NCBI RefSeq assembly: GCF_017742995.1
Contig: NZ_CP072425.1
Coordinates: 3,853,001 to 3,917,000, forward strand
Origin: Pseudoalteromonas viridis
Lineage (GTDB): Bacteria > Pseudomonadota > Gammaproteobacteria > Enterobacterales > Alteromonadaceae
DNA length: 64,000 nt
Direction: 5' to 3'
Within the stretch, counting starts at the first letter, position 1; every line of letters starts with the position of its first letter. Below the pieces are notes generated by a model that worked only from the letters and a program-made list of their open reading frames with translations, was not told the DNA's origin and made no database searches. Below, in pieces: positions 8,412 to 17,403 of the stretch. A program made the translations under genes and the position numbers.

Positions 8412-8440
8412 AAAAAAGCCGCATCAATGCGGCTTTTTTT
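8412..8440. terminator. Terminator between fadJ and the diguanylate cyclase gene
   Basis: AAAAAAGCCGCAT (8412 onward), a 2-base loop, then ATGCGGCTTTTTTT: an 8-bp stem with A- and T-tracts on either side, so it can end transcription in both directions. It lies 18 bp past the fadJ stop and isolates the fad operon from the cyclase gene. Confidence 0.88.
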
Positions 8441-8457
8441 AATGCTCAGACAAATGC

Positions 8458-10557
8458 TTAGCTGTAGTAAGCTTCACCCGCTTCGGCTTTAGCCAGCAGC
8501 GGCTCCGCCGGTGTAAACACCGCGTTGTCGGTGGCATAGGTAGACAGCTCTGAACACACTTTGTTCAGACCACGTTTGTCCATATAGCTGAACGGCCCAC
8601 CTAAGAATGGTGGGAAGCCAATACCAAAGATGGCACCAATGTCACCATCACGGGCACTATCAATGATACCTTCGTCCAGACAGCGCGCAGCTTCATTGAG
8701 CATTTGCGCCACACAGCGGCTGGCAATTTCTTGCTTGTTCAGACGTGGTGCCGGTGTAATTCCCAGCAAGTCATAGACAGACTCGTCCACTTTCTTGCCT
8801 TTGGCTTCATACTTGTAGAAGCCCTTGCCGGTCTTACGACCCAGGCGCTTACTGTCGATCATGCGGGCAAAGGCGTCCGGTGCTTTAAAACGCTCACCCA
8901 GTTCTTTTTCAAGAATAGGCGCAATCTTAGAGCCGATGTCCACACCCACTTCGTCCAGCAGTGCCAAAGGCCCAACCGGGAAGCCAAACTCAACCAGGGC
9001 CTGATCAATCTTTTCAATTGGCTCGCCCGCTAGCAGCAGGTTGGCCGCTTCGTTCACGTAAGGTGCCAGAATACGGTTCACATAGAAGCCCGCTTTGTCT
9101 TTTACCACGATAGGCGTCTTGCCCTGCTTGCGCGCAAAATTCACGGTACGCGCAATGGTCTCTTGTGATGTACCCTCATGCGGGATGATCTCAACCAGAG
9201 GCATTTTCTCGACCGGCGAGAAGTAATGCAGGCCAATCACGTTCTCAGGACGTGCTGCTTTTTCAGCGATCTGCGCAATCGGTAACGACGACGTGTTACT
9301 GGCAAAAATGGTTTGCTCTGTACATTCGCGCTCGATGTCGGCCACCATGCTTTGTTTCAGTGCCAAGTCTTCAAATACCGCTTCAATCACGATATCAGTG
9401 TGACGCATGCCAGTGTAATCGGTTGTACCTGTGATGCGGTTCATCGCCAGTTGCAGATCGGCCTTAGACAGAATACGTTTTTTCTGTTTTTTAGACAGGA
9501 TCTTGTAGCTGTAGCTTAGAGCATTGCTGATCCCCTGATGCGCCACATCTTTAATGCGCACAGGCACACCGGCTTTTACCGCACTCACGTGGGCAATACC
9601 GCCGCCCATCAGGCCGCCACCCAGTACCGCCGCGCGGTTGATCTTAGGCGCGTCGTCGCTTTGCCACTCTTTTTTCATTTCTGTGGTCGCGAAGAAAATG
9701 CCACGCAAAGACTGCGACACTTCGGTCATCACAAGGTCGGCAAACCCTTCGGCCTCTGTTTTGTAGGCTTTCAGTTCACCCAGTTCAACCGAAGCACGTA
9801 CGGCCTTGATAATAGCCAGTGGTGCCGGATAGTGACCACCGGTTTTCTTCTCAACGTTTTCCTGCGCTTTTTTGAAGATGATATTGCGACCAAACGGATT
9901 TGATTCCAGCAGCTGGCTCAGCTTATCCAGCTTAGGTTTACGTGCTTTAGGCTTGCTGCCACGGGCCAGTTTAATGGCCACATCCAGTAAAATACTGTGC
10001 GGCACGCTGTCGTCTACCAGACCGGCTTTTTTAGCCTGCTTGGCACGCACTTGCTTGCCCGTCAGCATCCATTCTAATGCTTTTTGAATACCCACCAGTT
10101 TTGGCAGGCGTTGTGTGCCACCACCGCCTGGTAACAGGCCCAGTTGTACTTCTGGCAAACCTAATTTGGTTTTATCGTCATCACTACATACGCGATAATC
10201 ACACGCCAGCGCGAATTCAAGACCGCCACCCAGTGCCGCACCATGAATGGCCGCAACCGTTGGGAACGGCAGCTTCTGCATTTTGAAAAATGCCTGCTGG
10301 CACATTTCAGATAAGCGCAGCGCGTCTTCGCGGGTTTTTGCCTGGTCCAGCATTTTGATGTCGGCACCGGCAATAAAGTTATCGTCTTTGCCGCTGACAA
10401 ACACCATGCCAGTTACATCATCACTGCGACCCTGCTCCAGGATAGTCAACAGTTCATCGGCAAAGCTGTCGCGCAGCGTGTTCATCTTCTCGCCCGGCAC
10501 ATCGATGGTGACGATGGCCACGCGGTGGCTGTTTAATTCATAACTAAATACTGACAT
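8458..10557 (-). CDS. fadJ: Fatty acid oxidation complex alpha subunit FadJ
   Basis: This 699-residue two-domain enzyme has an N-terminal enoyl-CoA hydratase/isomerase with the oxyanion-hole region GAALGGGLEFALACDYR and a second glutamate segment GLPEVQLGLLPGGGGTQRL. It is followed by a 3-hydroxyacyl-CoA dehydrogenase with the NAD loop AVLGGGLMGGGIA and the catalytic region IGLHYFSPVEKMPLVEI. It carries out hydration and dehydrogenation in beta-oxidation and works as a complex with FadI. The start codon overlaps the fadI stop by one base (TAATG), implying coupled translation. FadJ rather than FadB is chosen from the sequence opening and the fadI-fadJ order; FadB is normally paired with FadA. 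Confidence 0.93.
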   Translation of the reverse strand: MSVFSYELNSHRVAIVTIDVPGEKMNTLRDSFADELLTILEQGRSDDVTGMVFVSGKDDNFIAGADIKMLDQAKTREDALRLSEMCQQAFFKMQKLPFPTVAAIHGAALGGGLEFALACDYRVCSDDDKTKLGLPEVQLGLLPGGGGTQRLPKLVGIQKALEWMLTGKQVRAKQAKKAGLVDDSVPHSILLDVAIKLARGSKPKARKPKLDKLSQLLESNPFGRNIIFKKAQENVEKKTGGHYPAPLAIIKAVRASVELGELKAYKTEAEGFADLVMTEVSQSLRGIFFATTEMKKEWQSDDAPKINRAAVLGGGLMGGGIAHVSAVKAGVPVRIKDVAHQGISNALSYSYKILSKKQKKRILSKADLQLAMNRITGTTDYTGMRHTDIVIEAVFEDLALKQSMVADIERECTEQTIFASNTSSLPIAQIAEKAARPENVIGLHYFSPVEKMPLVEIIPHEGTSQETIARTVNFARKQGKTPIVVKDKAGFYVNRILAPYVNEAANLLLAGEPIEKIDQALVEFGFPVGPLALLDEVGVDIGSKIAPILEKELGERFKAPDAFARMIDSKRLGRKTGKGFYKYEAKGKKVDESVYDLLGITPAPRLNKQEIASRCVAQMLNEAARCLDEGIIDSARDGDIGAIFGIGFPPFLGGPFSYMDKRGLNKVCSELSTYATDNAVFTPAEPLLAKAEAGEAYYS

Positions 10558-11867
10558 TATGCACTCTCCAATACAAAGGCTGCACCCAGACCACCAGCCG
10601 CACAGGCTGTAGTCAGCGCAAGTCCACCGCCGCGACGTTTCAGTTCATTCAGGGTTTGCGTGATCAAACGCGCGCCTGTTGCCGCAAACGGGTGTCCATA
10701 GGCCAAAGAGCCACCGTTTACGTTGAATTTATCCATATCGATTTCACCCAGCGCTTTGCTGCGACCCAGCTTCTCCTGAGCAAACTTATCAGAAGCGAAC
10801 ATTTTCATGTTAGCCAGAGTTTGCGCCGCAAACGCTTCGTGCATTTCAATTAAGTCTAAGTCTTGCAGAGTCAGACCTGCGCGCTCCAGTGCCAGTGGCG
10901 TGGAGTGAGCCGGACCCATCAGCATGTCTTCGTGTACGCCGATAGCGGTAAATGCATAGTTGCGTACATAGCCCAGGATTTCGTAACCCAGTGCTTTGGC
11001 TTTGCTTTCGCTCATCATCAGTACCGCGGCGGCACCATCAGTAAGCGGCGTAGCGTTTGCCGCAGTGACCGAGCCATGCTTGCGATCAAAGACCGGACGC
11101 AATTTGGCGTAGCCTTCCAAAGACGAGTTCGCACGAATGTTGTTATCTTTGTCGATAAAGCCTTTGTACGGTTCAACATGTGCTGTCATGACTTCGTCTT
11201 TAAGTAAACCTTCATCCCAGGCTTTGGCGGCCAGGGTGTGCGAGCGATGCGCCAGCGCATCTTGATCGGCACGGCTGATAGCATGGGTTTTGGCCATTTG
11301 CTCTGCCGTTTGACCCATAGACAGGCCCGTTGAGTATTCCGCAACTGCCGGCGGTACTGGCATCAAATCTTTCAGTCTGAGCTTTGAGAAAATCTTCAAA
11401 CGCTGTGACAAGGTACGTGCTTTGTTTAAATCAACCAGGCTGCCAGCCAGCTTTTTGCTCACACCAATGGGGAGTACAGACGATGAGTCTGCACCACCGG
11501 CGATACCCACCGCCGTGTGACCTGCAATAATAGACTCGGCAACGTTGGCAACTGCCTGGAAACTGGTGGCACAAGCACGAGATACAGAATAGGCATCGAC
11601 GGATACCGGCATGCCAGTGCCCAGCACGATTTCACGCGCAATGTTTGGCGCTTCCGGCATTTGCACCACCTGGCCGAAAACCAGCTGGTCGATTTCGTTT
11701 TTATCTATGTTAAGGCGTTCCAGCATTTCATTGACAACGACCTTACCCAGGTCCAGTGCCGGTACGTGGTGATAGGCCGTAGCCTGCTTCGCAAAGGGTG
11801 TACGCAGACCAGATACAATGGCGATGCGGTCCCCTTTTGTTGTTTTTAGAATGTGTTGTTCAGACAT
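10557..11867 (-). CDS. fadI: 3-ketoacyl-CoA thiolase FadI
   Basis: This 436-residue thiolase performs the last step of beta-oxidation. The nucleophilic cysteine lies in SRACATSF, the histidine in [13 protein letters not shown], and the second cysteine in [10 protein letters not shown]. The length (about 436) and the N-terminal [19 protein letters not shown] opening separate FadI from the shorter FadA. It is the promoter-proximal gene of the fadIJ operon, and a readable promoter plus a FadR-like palindrome lie directly upstream, so fatty-acid control is likely. Confidence 0.93.
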   Translation of the reverse strand: MSEQHILKTTKGDRIAIVSGLRTPFAKQATAYHHVPALDLGKVVVNEMLERLNIDKNEIDQLVFGQVVQMPEAPNIAREIVLGTGMPVSVDAYSVSRACATSFQAVANVAESIIAGHTAVGIAGGADSSSVLPIGVSKKLAGSLVDLNKARTLSQRLKIFSKLRLKDLMPVPPAVAEYSTGLSMGQTAEQMAKTHAISRADQDALAHRSHTLAAKAWDEGLLKDEVMTAHVEPYKGFIDKDNNIRANSSLEGYAKLRPVFDRKHGSVTAANATPLTDGAAAVLMMSESKAKALGYEILGYVRNYAFTAIGVHEDMLMGPAHSTPLALERAGLTLQDLDLIEMHEAFAAQTLANMKMFASDKFAQEKLGRSKALGEIDMDKFNVNGGSLAYGHPFAATGARLITQTLNELKRRGGGLALTTACAAGGLGAAFVLESA

Positions 11868-11886
11868 GAATTTTGCTCTCCCGCTG

Positions 11887-11942
11887 ACAGGTCTGACCTG
11901 TTATTGTCGTTTGATTCTAAACAACCGAATCCTTAATGCCAA
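11887..11942 (-). promoter_or_regulatory. fadI promoter with FadR-like operator
   Basis: On the minus strand: -35 TTGGCA (11937-11942), a 17-bp spacer, -10 TAGAAT (11914-11919), predicted start near 11907. Immediately downstream is the palindrome ACAGGTCTGACCTGT (11887-11901), whose core GGTCTGACC matches the GGTCNGACC core of enterobacterial FadR sites. Bound there, a repressor would block the operon, as FadR does in E. coli until acyl-CoA binds it. The rest of the gap to 12183 contains a small hairpin, GCAAAAC/GTTTTGC (12112-12130), and nothing else clear. Confidence 0.7.
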
Positions 11943-12183
11943 TAGCAAATTGGAAAATCTTATCATTCGAGCATGACTGAGATGGTCCATCTAAACGCCG
12001 CTTTTAAATCTAGCCTGATTTTTGCTCAATTCAAAAAGTCACTGAAAAATAAATGAAGTTTTGGGAACTTTCGTCTGCTTCAGTGTCTAATCAAGTTACA
12101 AAAAATCGCCCGCAAAACCTTGAGTTTTGCGCCTTAATCCTTATAAATAAGCAAAAAATTTGTCACAACAAGGACAAAGCACC

Positions 12184-13140
12184 ATGGCAGTAAACGCATT
12201 TAGTGAACTGAAAAACTATCTCGACTCTCAAATTTTAGGTCAAAGCGCACTGACAGAGGCACTGTTGATTGCCTTGCTGGCAGATGGCCACCTACTGGTA
12301 GAAGGCCCGCCAGGACTGGCTAAAACCCGCGCCGTGAACGCGCTGGCTAAAGGCATAGAAGGCAGCTTTCAGCGTGTTCAGTTTACCCCGGACTTGTTGC
12401 CCGCCGATATCACCGGCACCGACATCTATCGCCAACAAACCAGTGAGTTTGTGTTTGAAAAAGGCCCTTTATTCCATCATCTGATTTTGGCGGATGAAAT
12501 TAACCGCGCGCCGGCTAAGGTGCAGTCAGCATTACTCGAAGCCATGGCAGAGCGGCAGATCACAGTAGGCAAAACGACCTACCCGCTGCCAGAACTGTTT
12601 ATGGTAATGGCAACGCAAAACCCGCTTGAACAGGAAGGCACCTATCCACTGCCGGAGGCGCAGCTAGACCGCTTCCTGCTGCACCTGAACATTGATTACC
12701 CACAAGCGAGCACTGAGCTGGAGATCCTGCGTTTAACGCGTGGCGAGGCGCTGTCGGAACAAACCGCGCAGTTTACGCCAATTTCGCAGCAAACCTTATT
12801 TGAAGCACGCAAAAAAGTGCTGTCATTGCATCTGGCCGAACCGCTTGAGCATTATCTGGTGCAGTTGATCATCGCTACCCGTGAAGCCGCTAAGCTGGAT
12901 CAGCAACTGGGTGCCTGGATTGAATACGGTGCCAGTCCGCGGGCAACCATTGCACTGGACAAGTGTGCACGCGCGCATGCCTGGTTGCAGGGTCAGGACT
13001 TTGTGACACCCGATGATATTCAGGCGGTGCTGCACAATGTGCTGCGTCATCGTATTATTCTGAGCTATGAAGCGCAGGCAGACGGGATCAGCAAAGATCA
13101 GGTGATCAGCCGTATTCTGGAACTGGTCCCTGTGCCATAA
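12184..13140 (+). CDS. MoxR-family AAA+ ATPase
   Basis: The protein is 318 residues from the ATG at 12184, preceded by AAGGA; an earlier TTG at 12160 lacks a ribosome site. The Walker A variant GPPGLAKT, Walker B ILADEINRAPAKVQSALLEAM and sensor region VMATQNPLEQEGTYPLPEAQLDRF are typical of MoxR ATPases, which act as chaperones for von Willebrand factor A partner proteins. It heads a tight operon with a DUF58 protein, two VWA proteins and BatD, the standard partner set. The complex is linked to envelope stress and, in Bacteroides, aerotolerance. Confidence 0.92.
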   Translation: MAVNAFSELKNYLDSQILGQSALTEALLIALLADGHLLVEGPPGLAKTRAVNALAKGIEGSFQRVQFTPDLLPADITGTDIYRQQTSEFVFEKGPLFHHLILADEINRAPAKVQSALLEAMAERQITVGKTTYPLPELFMVMATQNPLEQEGTYPLPEAQLDRFLLHLNIDYPQASTELEILRLTRGEALSEQTAQFTPISQQTLFEARKKVLSLHLAEPLEHYLVQLIIATREAAKLDQQLGAWIEYGASPRATIALDKCARAHAWLQGQDFVTPDDIQAVLHNVLRHRIILSYEAQADGISKDQVISRILELVPVP

Positions 13141-13149
13141 GTGGTCGCG

Positions 13150-14103
13150 ATGATGAAGCATTCAATGCAACCCACCGATCACACCCAGTGGCTGGCACAA
13201 AGCCACAGCAATGGTGTTGAACTGACACTCAAAGAGCTGCTTTATTATAAGAGCAAAGCGCGCTTGCTGGATCTCAAGCCCAAGCGCGCCATCCGCAGTG
13301 ATCAGGCCGGGCAATATCTGGCACCACACAAAGGCCGGGGCATGGAATTTGCCGAGGTACGTCAGTACCAGTATGGCGATGATATTCGCGCTATCGACTG
13401 GCGAGTTACGGCGCGTACCGGTGAGGCCCATACCAAGCTGTACCAGGAAGAAAAAGAACGTCCGGTCTTTATCTTCTGCGATCTGTCCAGCTCTTTGCTG
13501 TTCGGCAGTCGCCTGTTGCTCAAGTCTGTTCAGGCTGCACATCTGAGTGCCCTGGTTGCCTGGTCCGCATGCGCCCGCGGTGACCGGCTCGGTGGTGTGG
13601 TGTTCAGTGAACAAGGCCACCATGAGCTTAAGCCCACGGCACGCGACAAAGGCGTGCTGGCATTTTGCCATCAGCTGTGTGATATCCACGCGCAAAGCCT
13701 GGCTCAGCGCGGCGAAAATCTGGCCTCGACGTTTGATAATAACCTCAAACGTTTGTCGCACCTGGCCAAACCCGGCAGTCTTATTTATCTGATCTCCGAC
13801 TTCAGCCAGCTTAACGAGGCCAGCTTTAAACAGCTTGAGCATCTCAGCCGGCACTGCGAACTGATTGGCTGCCAAATCAGCGATCCGTTCGAGCATACCC
13901 TGCCCGCCTATAAAGATGCGATTGAAGTCAGTTCGGCTTCAGGTAGCTGGACGCTGCCACTGGCGGATAAACAATTCAGAACTCGATTTGCCGAGCAGGC
14001 CGAGCAGGCTTTCCAGACCCGCCTGGCCCGTTTACAACGCGCCGGTATGAGTATGCAAACGTTTTGTGCCTCAGCACCAATAGAAACACAGATCTGCAGG
14101 TAA
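13150..14103 (+). CDS. DUF58 domain protein of the Bat operon
   Basis: This soluble protein of about 317 residues is second in the MoxR operon. It has the DUF58 hallmark near residues 65-95 (RGMEFAEVRQYQYGDDIRAI followed by DWRVTAR) and then a VWA-like fold with FIFCDLSSSLLFG. The family is nearly always encoded beside MoxR and presumably is its substrate or adaptor; no enzymatic role is established. The start is uncertain: GTG 13141, ATG 13150 and ATG 13153 are all possible. 13150 is used because AAGTGG lies 5 bases before it. Confidence 0.85.
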   Translation: MMKHSMQPTDHTQWLAQSHSNGVELTLKELLYYKSKARLLDLKPKRAIRSDQAGQYLAPHKGRGMEFAEVRQYQYGDDIRAIDWRVTARTGEAHTKLYQEEKERPVFIFCDLSSSLLFGSRLLLKSVQAAHLSALVAWSACARGDRLGGVVFSEQGHHELKPTARDKGVLAFCHQLCDIHAQSLAQRGENLASTFDNNLKRLSHLAKPGSLIYLISDFSQLNEASFKQLEHLSRHCELIGCQISDPFEHTLPAYKDAIEVSSASGSWTLPLADKQFRTRFAEQAEQAFQTRLARLQRAGMSMQTFCASAPIETQICR

Positions 14104-14106
14104 GTG

Positions 14107-14538
14107 ATGATGCAAAACCCACTAGATGCACTCCATGATGTGATCCCGCCCGAGCAGGTGAGCTGGTGGCCGCTGACCCCGGCCAGCTGGGCTGTGATCC
14201 TTGTCGCGCTGCTCATCGTGAGTGCCGGTATCTGGCTGGCAGTCAGACACTGGCAGCATAATGCAGCGAAACGAGAAGCCATTAAACTGAGTCAGCAGCA
14301 TACTCAAGATGCCCTGGCGCTGCATGGCATACTCAAACGCCTGACCCGACATTACTACGGTACTGAACAGGCCGCTCAACCGACAGCACAGTGGCAGCGA
14401 TTGCTGAACAAGCTCACTCGTCAGCAGTTTAGCCAGCAGGACCTCAGTTCGCTCTACAGCAGTCAACCCACAGTGGATTGCAGCAAACTGATGGCGGCGA
14501 TCAAAACCTTTAAAACCAAAGAGGCCGTGCATGTTTGA
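14107..14538 (+). CDS. DUF4381 membrane protein of the Bat operon
   Basis: This small protein of about 143 residues has one hydrophobic helix (roughly residues 26-46, ASWAVILVALLIVSAGIWLA) followed by a basic, helical cytoplasmic part rich in Q and R. Size, WWPLTP motif and location between DUF58 and the first VWA gene fit the DUF4381 family, a regular member of gammaproteobacterial MoxR/Bat operons with unknown role. Its stop overlaps the next start by 8 bases (ATGTTTGA). Confidence 0.8.
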   Translation: MMQNPLDALHDVIPPEQVSWWPLTPASWAVILVALLIVSAGIWLAVRHWQHNAAKREAIKLSQQHTQDALALHGILKRLTRHYYGTEQAAQPTAQWQRLLNKLTRQQFSQQDLSSLYSSQPTVDCSKLMAAIKTFKTKEAVHV

Positions 14539-15520
14539 ACTTGACTGGCCACTGGCCTTACTGCTGTTACCCCTGCCCTGGCTGATTGCCCGTTTTAAAC
14601 CAACGGCGGCACAAACTCAGGTACGTCTGCGGATGCCAGGCTACCAACAGCAAAGTGCAAGCTCGCGAAGCCTTGAACGTCCAAAGCGCAGTGTAAACCT
14701 GATCGAAGCCCTGATCTGGCTGTGCCTGGTTGTGGCGCTCAGTGGCCCCAGCTGGCTCGATGATCCCATTACCTTGCCCAATGAAGGTCGCGATATCATG
14801 CTGGCCGTGGATTTATCGGGCTCAATGACAGAGCAGGACATGGCCTACCAGGGCAAATATGTTGATCGCCTGTCGGTGGTCAAAGCCGTGTTGTCTGACT
14901 TCATTGTCGAGCGTCAAGGGGATCGCCTCGGTCTGATTTTGTTCGGTGACACCGCATTTTTGCAAACCCCGCTGACCCGCGACTTACAAACCGTCAGCCA
15001 GATGCTGCTCGAAGCACAAATCGGCCTGGTGGGCCGGGCAACCGCCATTGGCGATGCCATAGGCTTGTCGGTTAAACGCTTCAACCAAAAAGAGCAAAGC
15101 AGCCGCATTCTGATCCTCCTGACCGACGGTCAGAATACCGCGGGTAACCTGAGCCCGGAAGAAGCCCTGATCCTGGCCCGTGAAGAAGGCATTAAAATTT
15201 ACACCGTCGGCGTCGGCTCGGATGGCCGCGGCGGTTTCAGCCTGTTTGGCATGGGCGGAATGACAGGCAGCAGCATAGATGAAAACACCCTGAAACACAT
15301 TGCTTCAGAAACCGGTGGCGCCTATTTCCGCGCTAAGGATGTAAAAGGACTGCAACAGATCTATGCCGAGCTGGACAAGCTTGAACCGGTTGCCGATGAA
15401 AACCAGACCTTCAGGCCCAGGCAGTCACTGTTTTATTTGCCTTTGCTGATTGCACTGGCGCTGTGGAGCCTGACTTTACTGAGTCACGCCATCAGACAAT
15501 TGCGAGCTAAGCCACTATGA
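14531..15520 (+). CDS. batA: VWA-domain membrane protein BatA
   Basis: This 329-residue protein has an N-terminal hydrophobic segment (about 7-20), a second helix (about 57-72), a von Willebrand A domain and a C-terminal helix (FYLPLLIALALWSLTLL). The metal-dependent adhesion site is intact: DLSGS at 94-98, with TPLT and TDGQN further on. BatA-type proteins sit in the inner membrane with the VWA domain exposed and are thought to be remodelled by MoxR. A 4-base ATGA-type overlap joins it to the next gene. Confidence 0.87.
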   Translation: MFELDWPLALLLLPLPWLIARFKPTAAQTQVRLRMPGYQQQSASSRSLERPKRSVNLIEALIWLCLVVALSGPSWLDDPITLPNEGRDIMLAVDLSGSMTEQDMAYQGKYVDRLSVVKAVLSDFIVERQGDRLGLILFGDTAFLQTPLTRDLQTVSQMLLEAQIGLVGRATAIGDAIGLSVKRFNQKEQSSRILILLTDGQNTAGNLSPEEALILAREEGIKIYTVGVGSDGRGGFSLFGMGGMTGSSIDENTLKHIASETGGAYFRAKDVKGLQQIYAELDKLEPVADENQTFRPRQSLFYLPLLIALALWSLTLLSHAIRQLRAKPL

Positions 15521-17403
15521 CAGAGTTTATTTTTATCCGTCCAACGCTATTATGGTTACTGCTGCCCTGGCTACTGCTAACGGGAGTGCAATGGCTGAAA
15601 CGACATCGCAGTAACGACGAACAATTAATCGCCCCTCACCTTGCGCAGGTAGTGCTGGAAGATGGTCCGCGCAAGCAAAGTAAAAGTACGCCCTGGCTGG
15701 TGAGCCTGTTATTGCTGCTGAGTATATTAGCCGCAGCCGGACCTAGCTTTGAGAAGCACACAGTCCCGGTGTTCAAAAGCAAACAGGCCCGGGTGTTGGT
15801 CATGGATATGTCTTACTCCATGTTTGCCACCGACATTCAGCCCAACCGGCTCACTCAGGCCCGCTTTAAAACGCTGGATATGATTGAGCAGTTTACCGAA
15901 GGCGACACCGCTTTGGTTGCATACGCAGGAGACGCCTTTGTGGTATCTCCGCTGACTGATGATGTCAAAACCCTGGCCAACCTGGTACCCAGCCTGAGCC
16001 CAGACATCATGCCCAGCAAAGGCGCTAATGTGCTGGCAGGGCTGGATCAGGCTAAGACTTTGCTGGATCAGGCCGGTTACACTGAAGGGGAAATTATCCT
16101 GATCAGCGACGAGGTCGAACAGGAAGAGCTGGCAGATATCGCAGACTTGCTAAATGGCACAGGTTACCGACTACACGTTTATGGTATTGGCACGCCAGAC
16201 GGTGCGCCAATTGGCCTGCCTGAAGGCGGTTTTTTGAAAGACCGCTATGGGCAGATTGTGGTACCGAAACTATATCCTGAGCGTCTGTCTGCGCTAGCCT
16301 CGAGACTCGGTGGTCGCTATGCGACTTATACCCCCAGTGACAGTGACATCAAAACCTTTGCCCCAGCCAAAGTGACCGATCTGGACAGTAATGAACAGCC
16401 AGGTGAAACGCTATGGCACCTGGATGCGGGTAAATATTTGTTGTTTGTCATTGTGCCGCTGGCGCTTTGGCTGATGCGCTCTCAGCCGCTCACTTTGGGA
16501 TTGCTTGTGGTTGCGTTACTGCAACCACAAGTTGGGTATAGCGCAGACTGGACCAGCTGGTTTAAAAATCAGGATCAGCAGGCACTGGAATCGTATCAGC
16601 AAGGCGACTTTGAGCAAGCCCAGGCCGCTGACAACCCGCTGTTGAAAGGCACCGCATTGTACAAAGCAGGTGATTATGAGCGCGCAGCCGAGCAGCTTAA
16701 GCACACCACATCTGCCACCGGGCAGTACAACTATGGCAATGCACTGGCCAAGTCGGGGCAACTCGACCAGGCCATTGCAGCCTATGAGCAAGCCCTGCAG
16801 CTGGACCCCGACTTTAAACAGGCGCAGGAAAATAAACAACTGGTCGAGAGCCTCAAGGAGCAACAGCAGCAGTCTCAGCAACAAAATGGCGACCAGTCTG
16901 ATGATCAGGAGCAGTCAGGTGACCAGCAAGATCAACAGCAAAGTGACCAGCAGCAAGACGGTGAACAGCAGAGCGAACAACAGAACGAGCAGTCGTCTTC
17001 GCAATCTGACTCTGAGCAACAATCAGACGCGTCACAAAGTGACACACAAAACCAGCAAAACGCTGAGTCTCAGAAGACGCCAGAGTCAGACAATGACAAT
17101 GCCCCCGAGCTTGCGCAACCGCAGCAACAGGAAGCGCAGGATCAACAAGCTGAACAGGCTGCTCAGCAGATGCAGCAGGCACAGCAACAAGCTACTGAAG
17201 AGGAAAGTCAGCCACAGGGGACACAGCAAATGATGCAAAGTCGCCCACTGACACCTGAAGAAAAAGAAAAAGCACAGCAACTCGATCAGTTACTGCGTAA
17301 AGTACCAGACGATCCTGCTATTTTGCTGCGCAACAAAATGTTATTGGAATCACAACAACGGGTGCGTCAGCGCCGCCCGCGAGGAGTAGAAAAATCATGG
17401 TAA
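15517..17403 (+). CDS. BatB/BatC fusion: VWA domain plus TPR and Gln-rich tail
   Basis: This 628-residue protein has two N-terminal helices (about 10-24, 61-75), a VWA domain with metal site DMSYS (97-101), two hydrophobic segments around 307-340, a TPR stretch (about 355-435, including YNYGNALAKSGQLDQAIAAY) and a long low-complexity tail rich in Q, D, S and E (about 445-590). In Bacteroidetes these parts are separate BatB and BatC proteins; here they are one chain. The tail ends in a more ordered basic segment (PDDPAILLRNKMLLESQQR) seen in related fusions. It overlaps batD by 7 bases. Confidence 0.88.
   Translation: MTEFIFIRPTLLWLLLPWLLLTGVQWLKRHRSNDEQLIAPHLAQVVLEDGPRKQSKSTPWLVSLLLLLSILAAAGPSFEKHTVPVFKSKQARVLVMDMSYSMFATDIQPNRLTQARFKTLDMIEQFTEGDTALVAYAGDAFVVSPLTDDVKTLANLVPSLSPDIMPSKGANVLAGLDQAKTLLDQAGYTEGEIILISDEVEQEELADIADLLNGTGYRLHVYGIGTPDGAPIGLPEGGFLKDRYGQIVVPKLYPERLSALASRLGGRYATYTPSDSDIKTFAPAKVTDLDSNEQPGETLWHLDAGKYLLFVIVPLALWLMRSQPLTLGLLVVALLQPQVGYSADWTSWFKNQDQQALESYQQGDFEQAQAADNPLLKGTALYKAGDYERAAEQLKHTTSATGQYNYGNALAKSGQLDQAIAAYEQALQLDPDFKQAQENKQLVESLKEQQQQSQQQNGDQSDDQEQSGDQQDQQQSDQQQDGEQQSEQQNEQSSSQSDSEQQSDASQSDTQNQQNAESQKTPESDNDNAPELAQPQQQEAQDQQAEQAAQQMQQAQQQATEEESQPQGTQQMMQSRPLTPEEKEKAQQLDQLLRKVPDDPAILLRNKMLLESQQRVRQRRPRGVEKSW

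Noticed and set aside
8362..8427. Upstream extension of the diguanylate cyclase
   Set aside because: The extra codons would lie inside the terminator stem and precede the first membrane helix without conservation.
13162..13896. 244-codon minus-strand frame opposite the DUF58 gene
   Set aside because: Shadow of the plus-strand Bat gene; no signal or family match.
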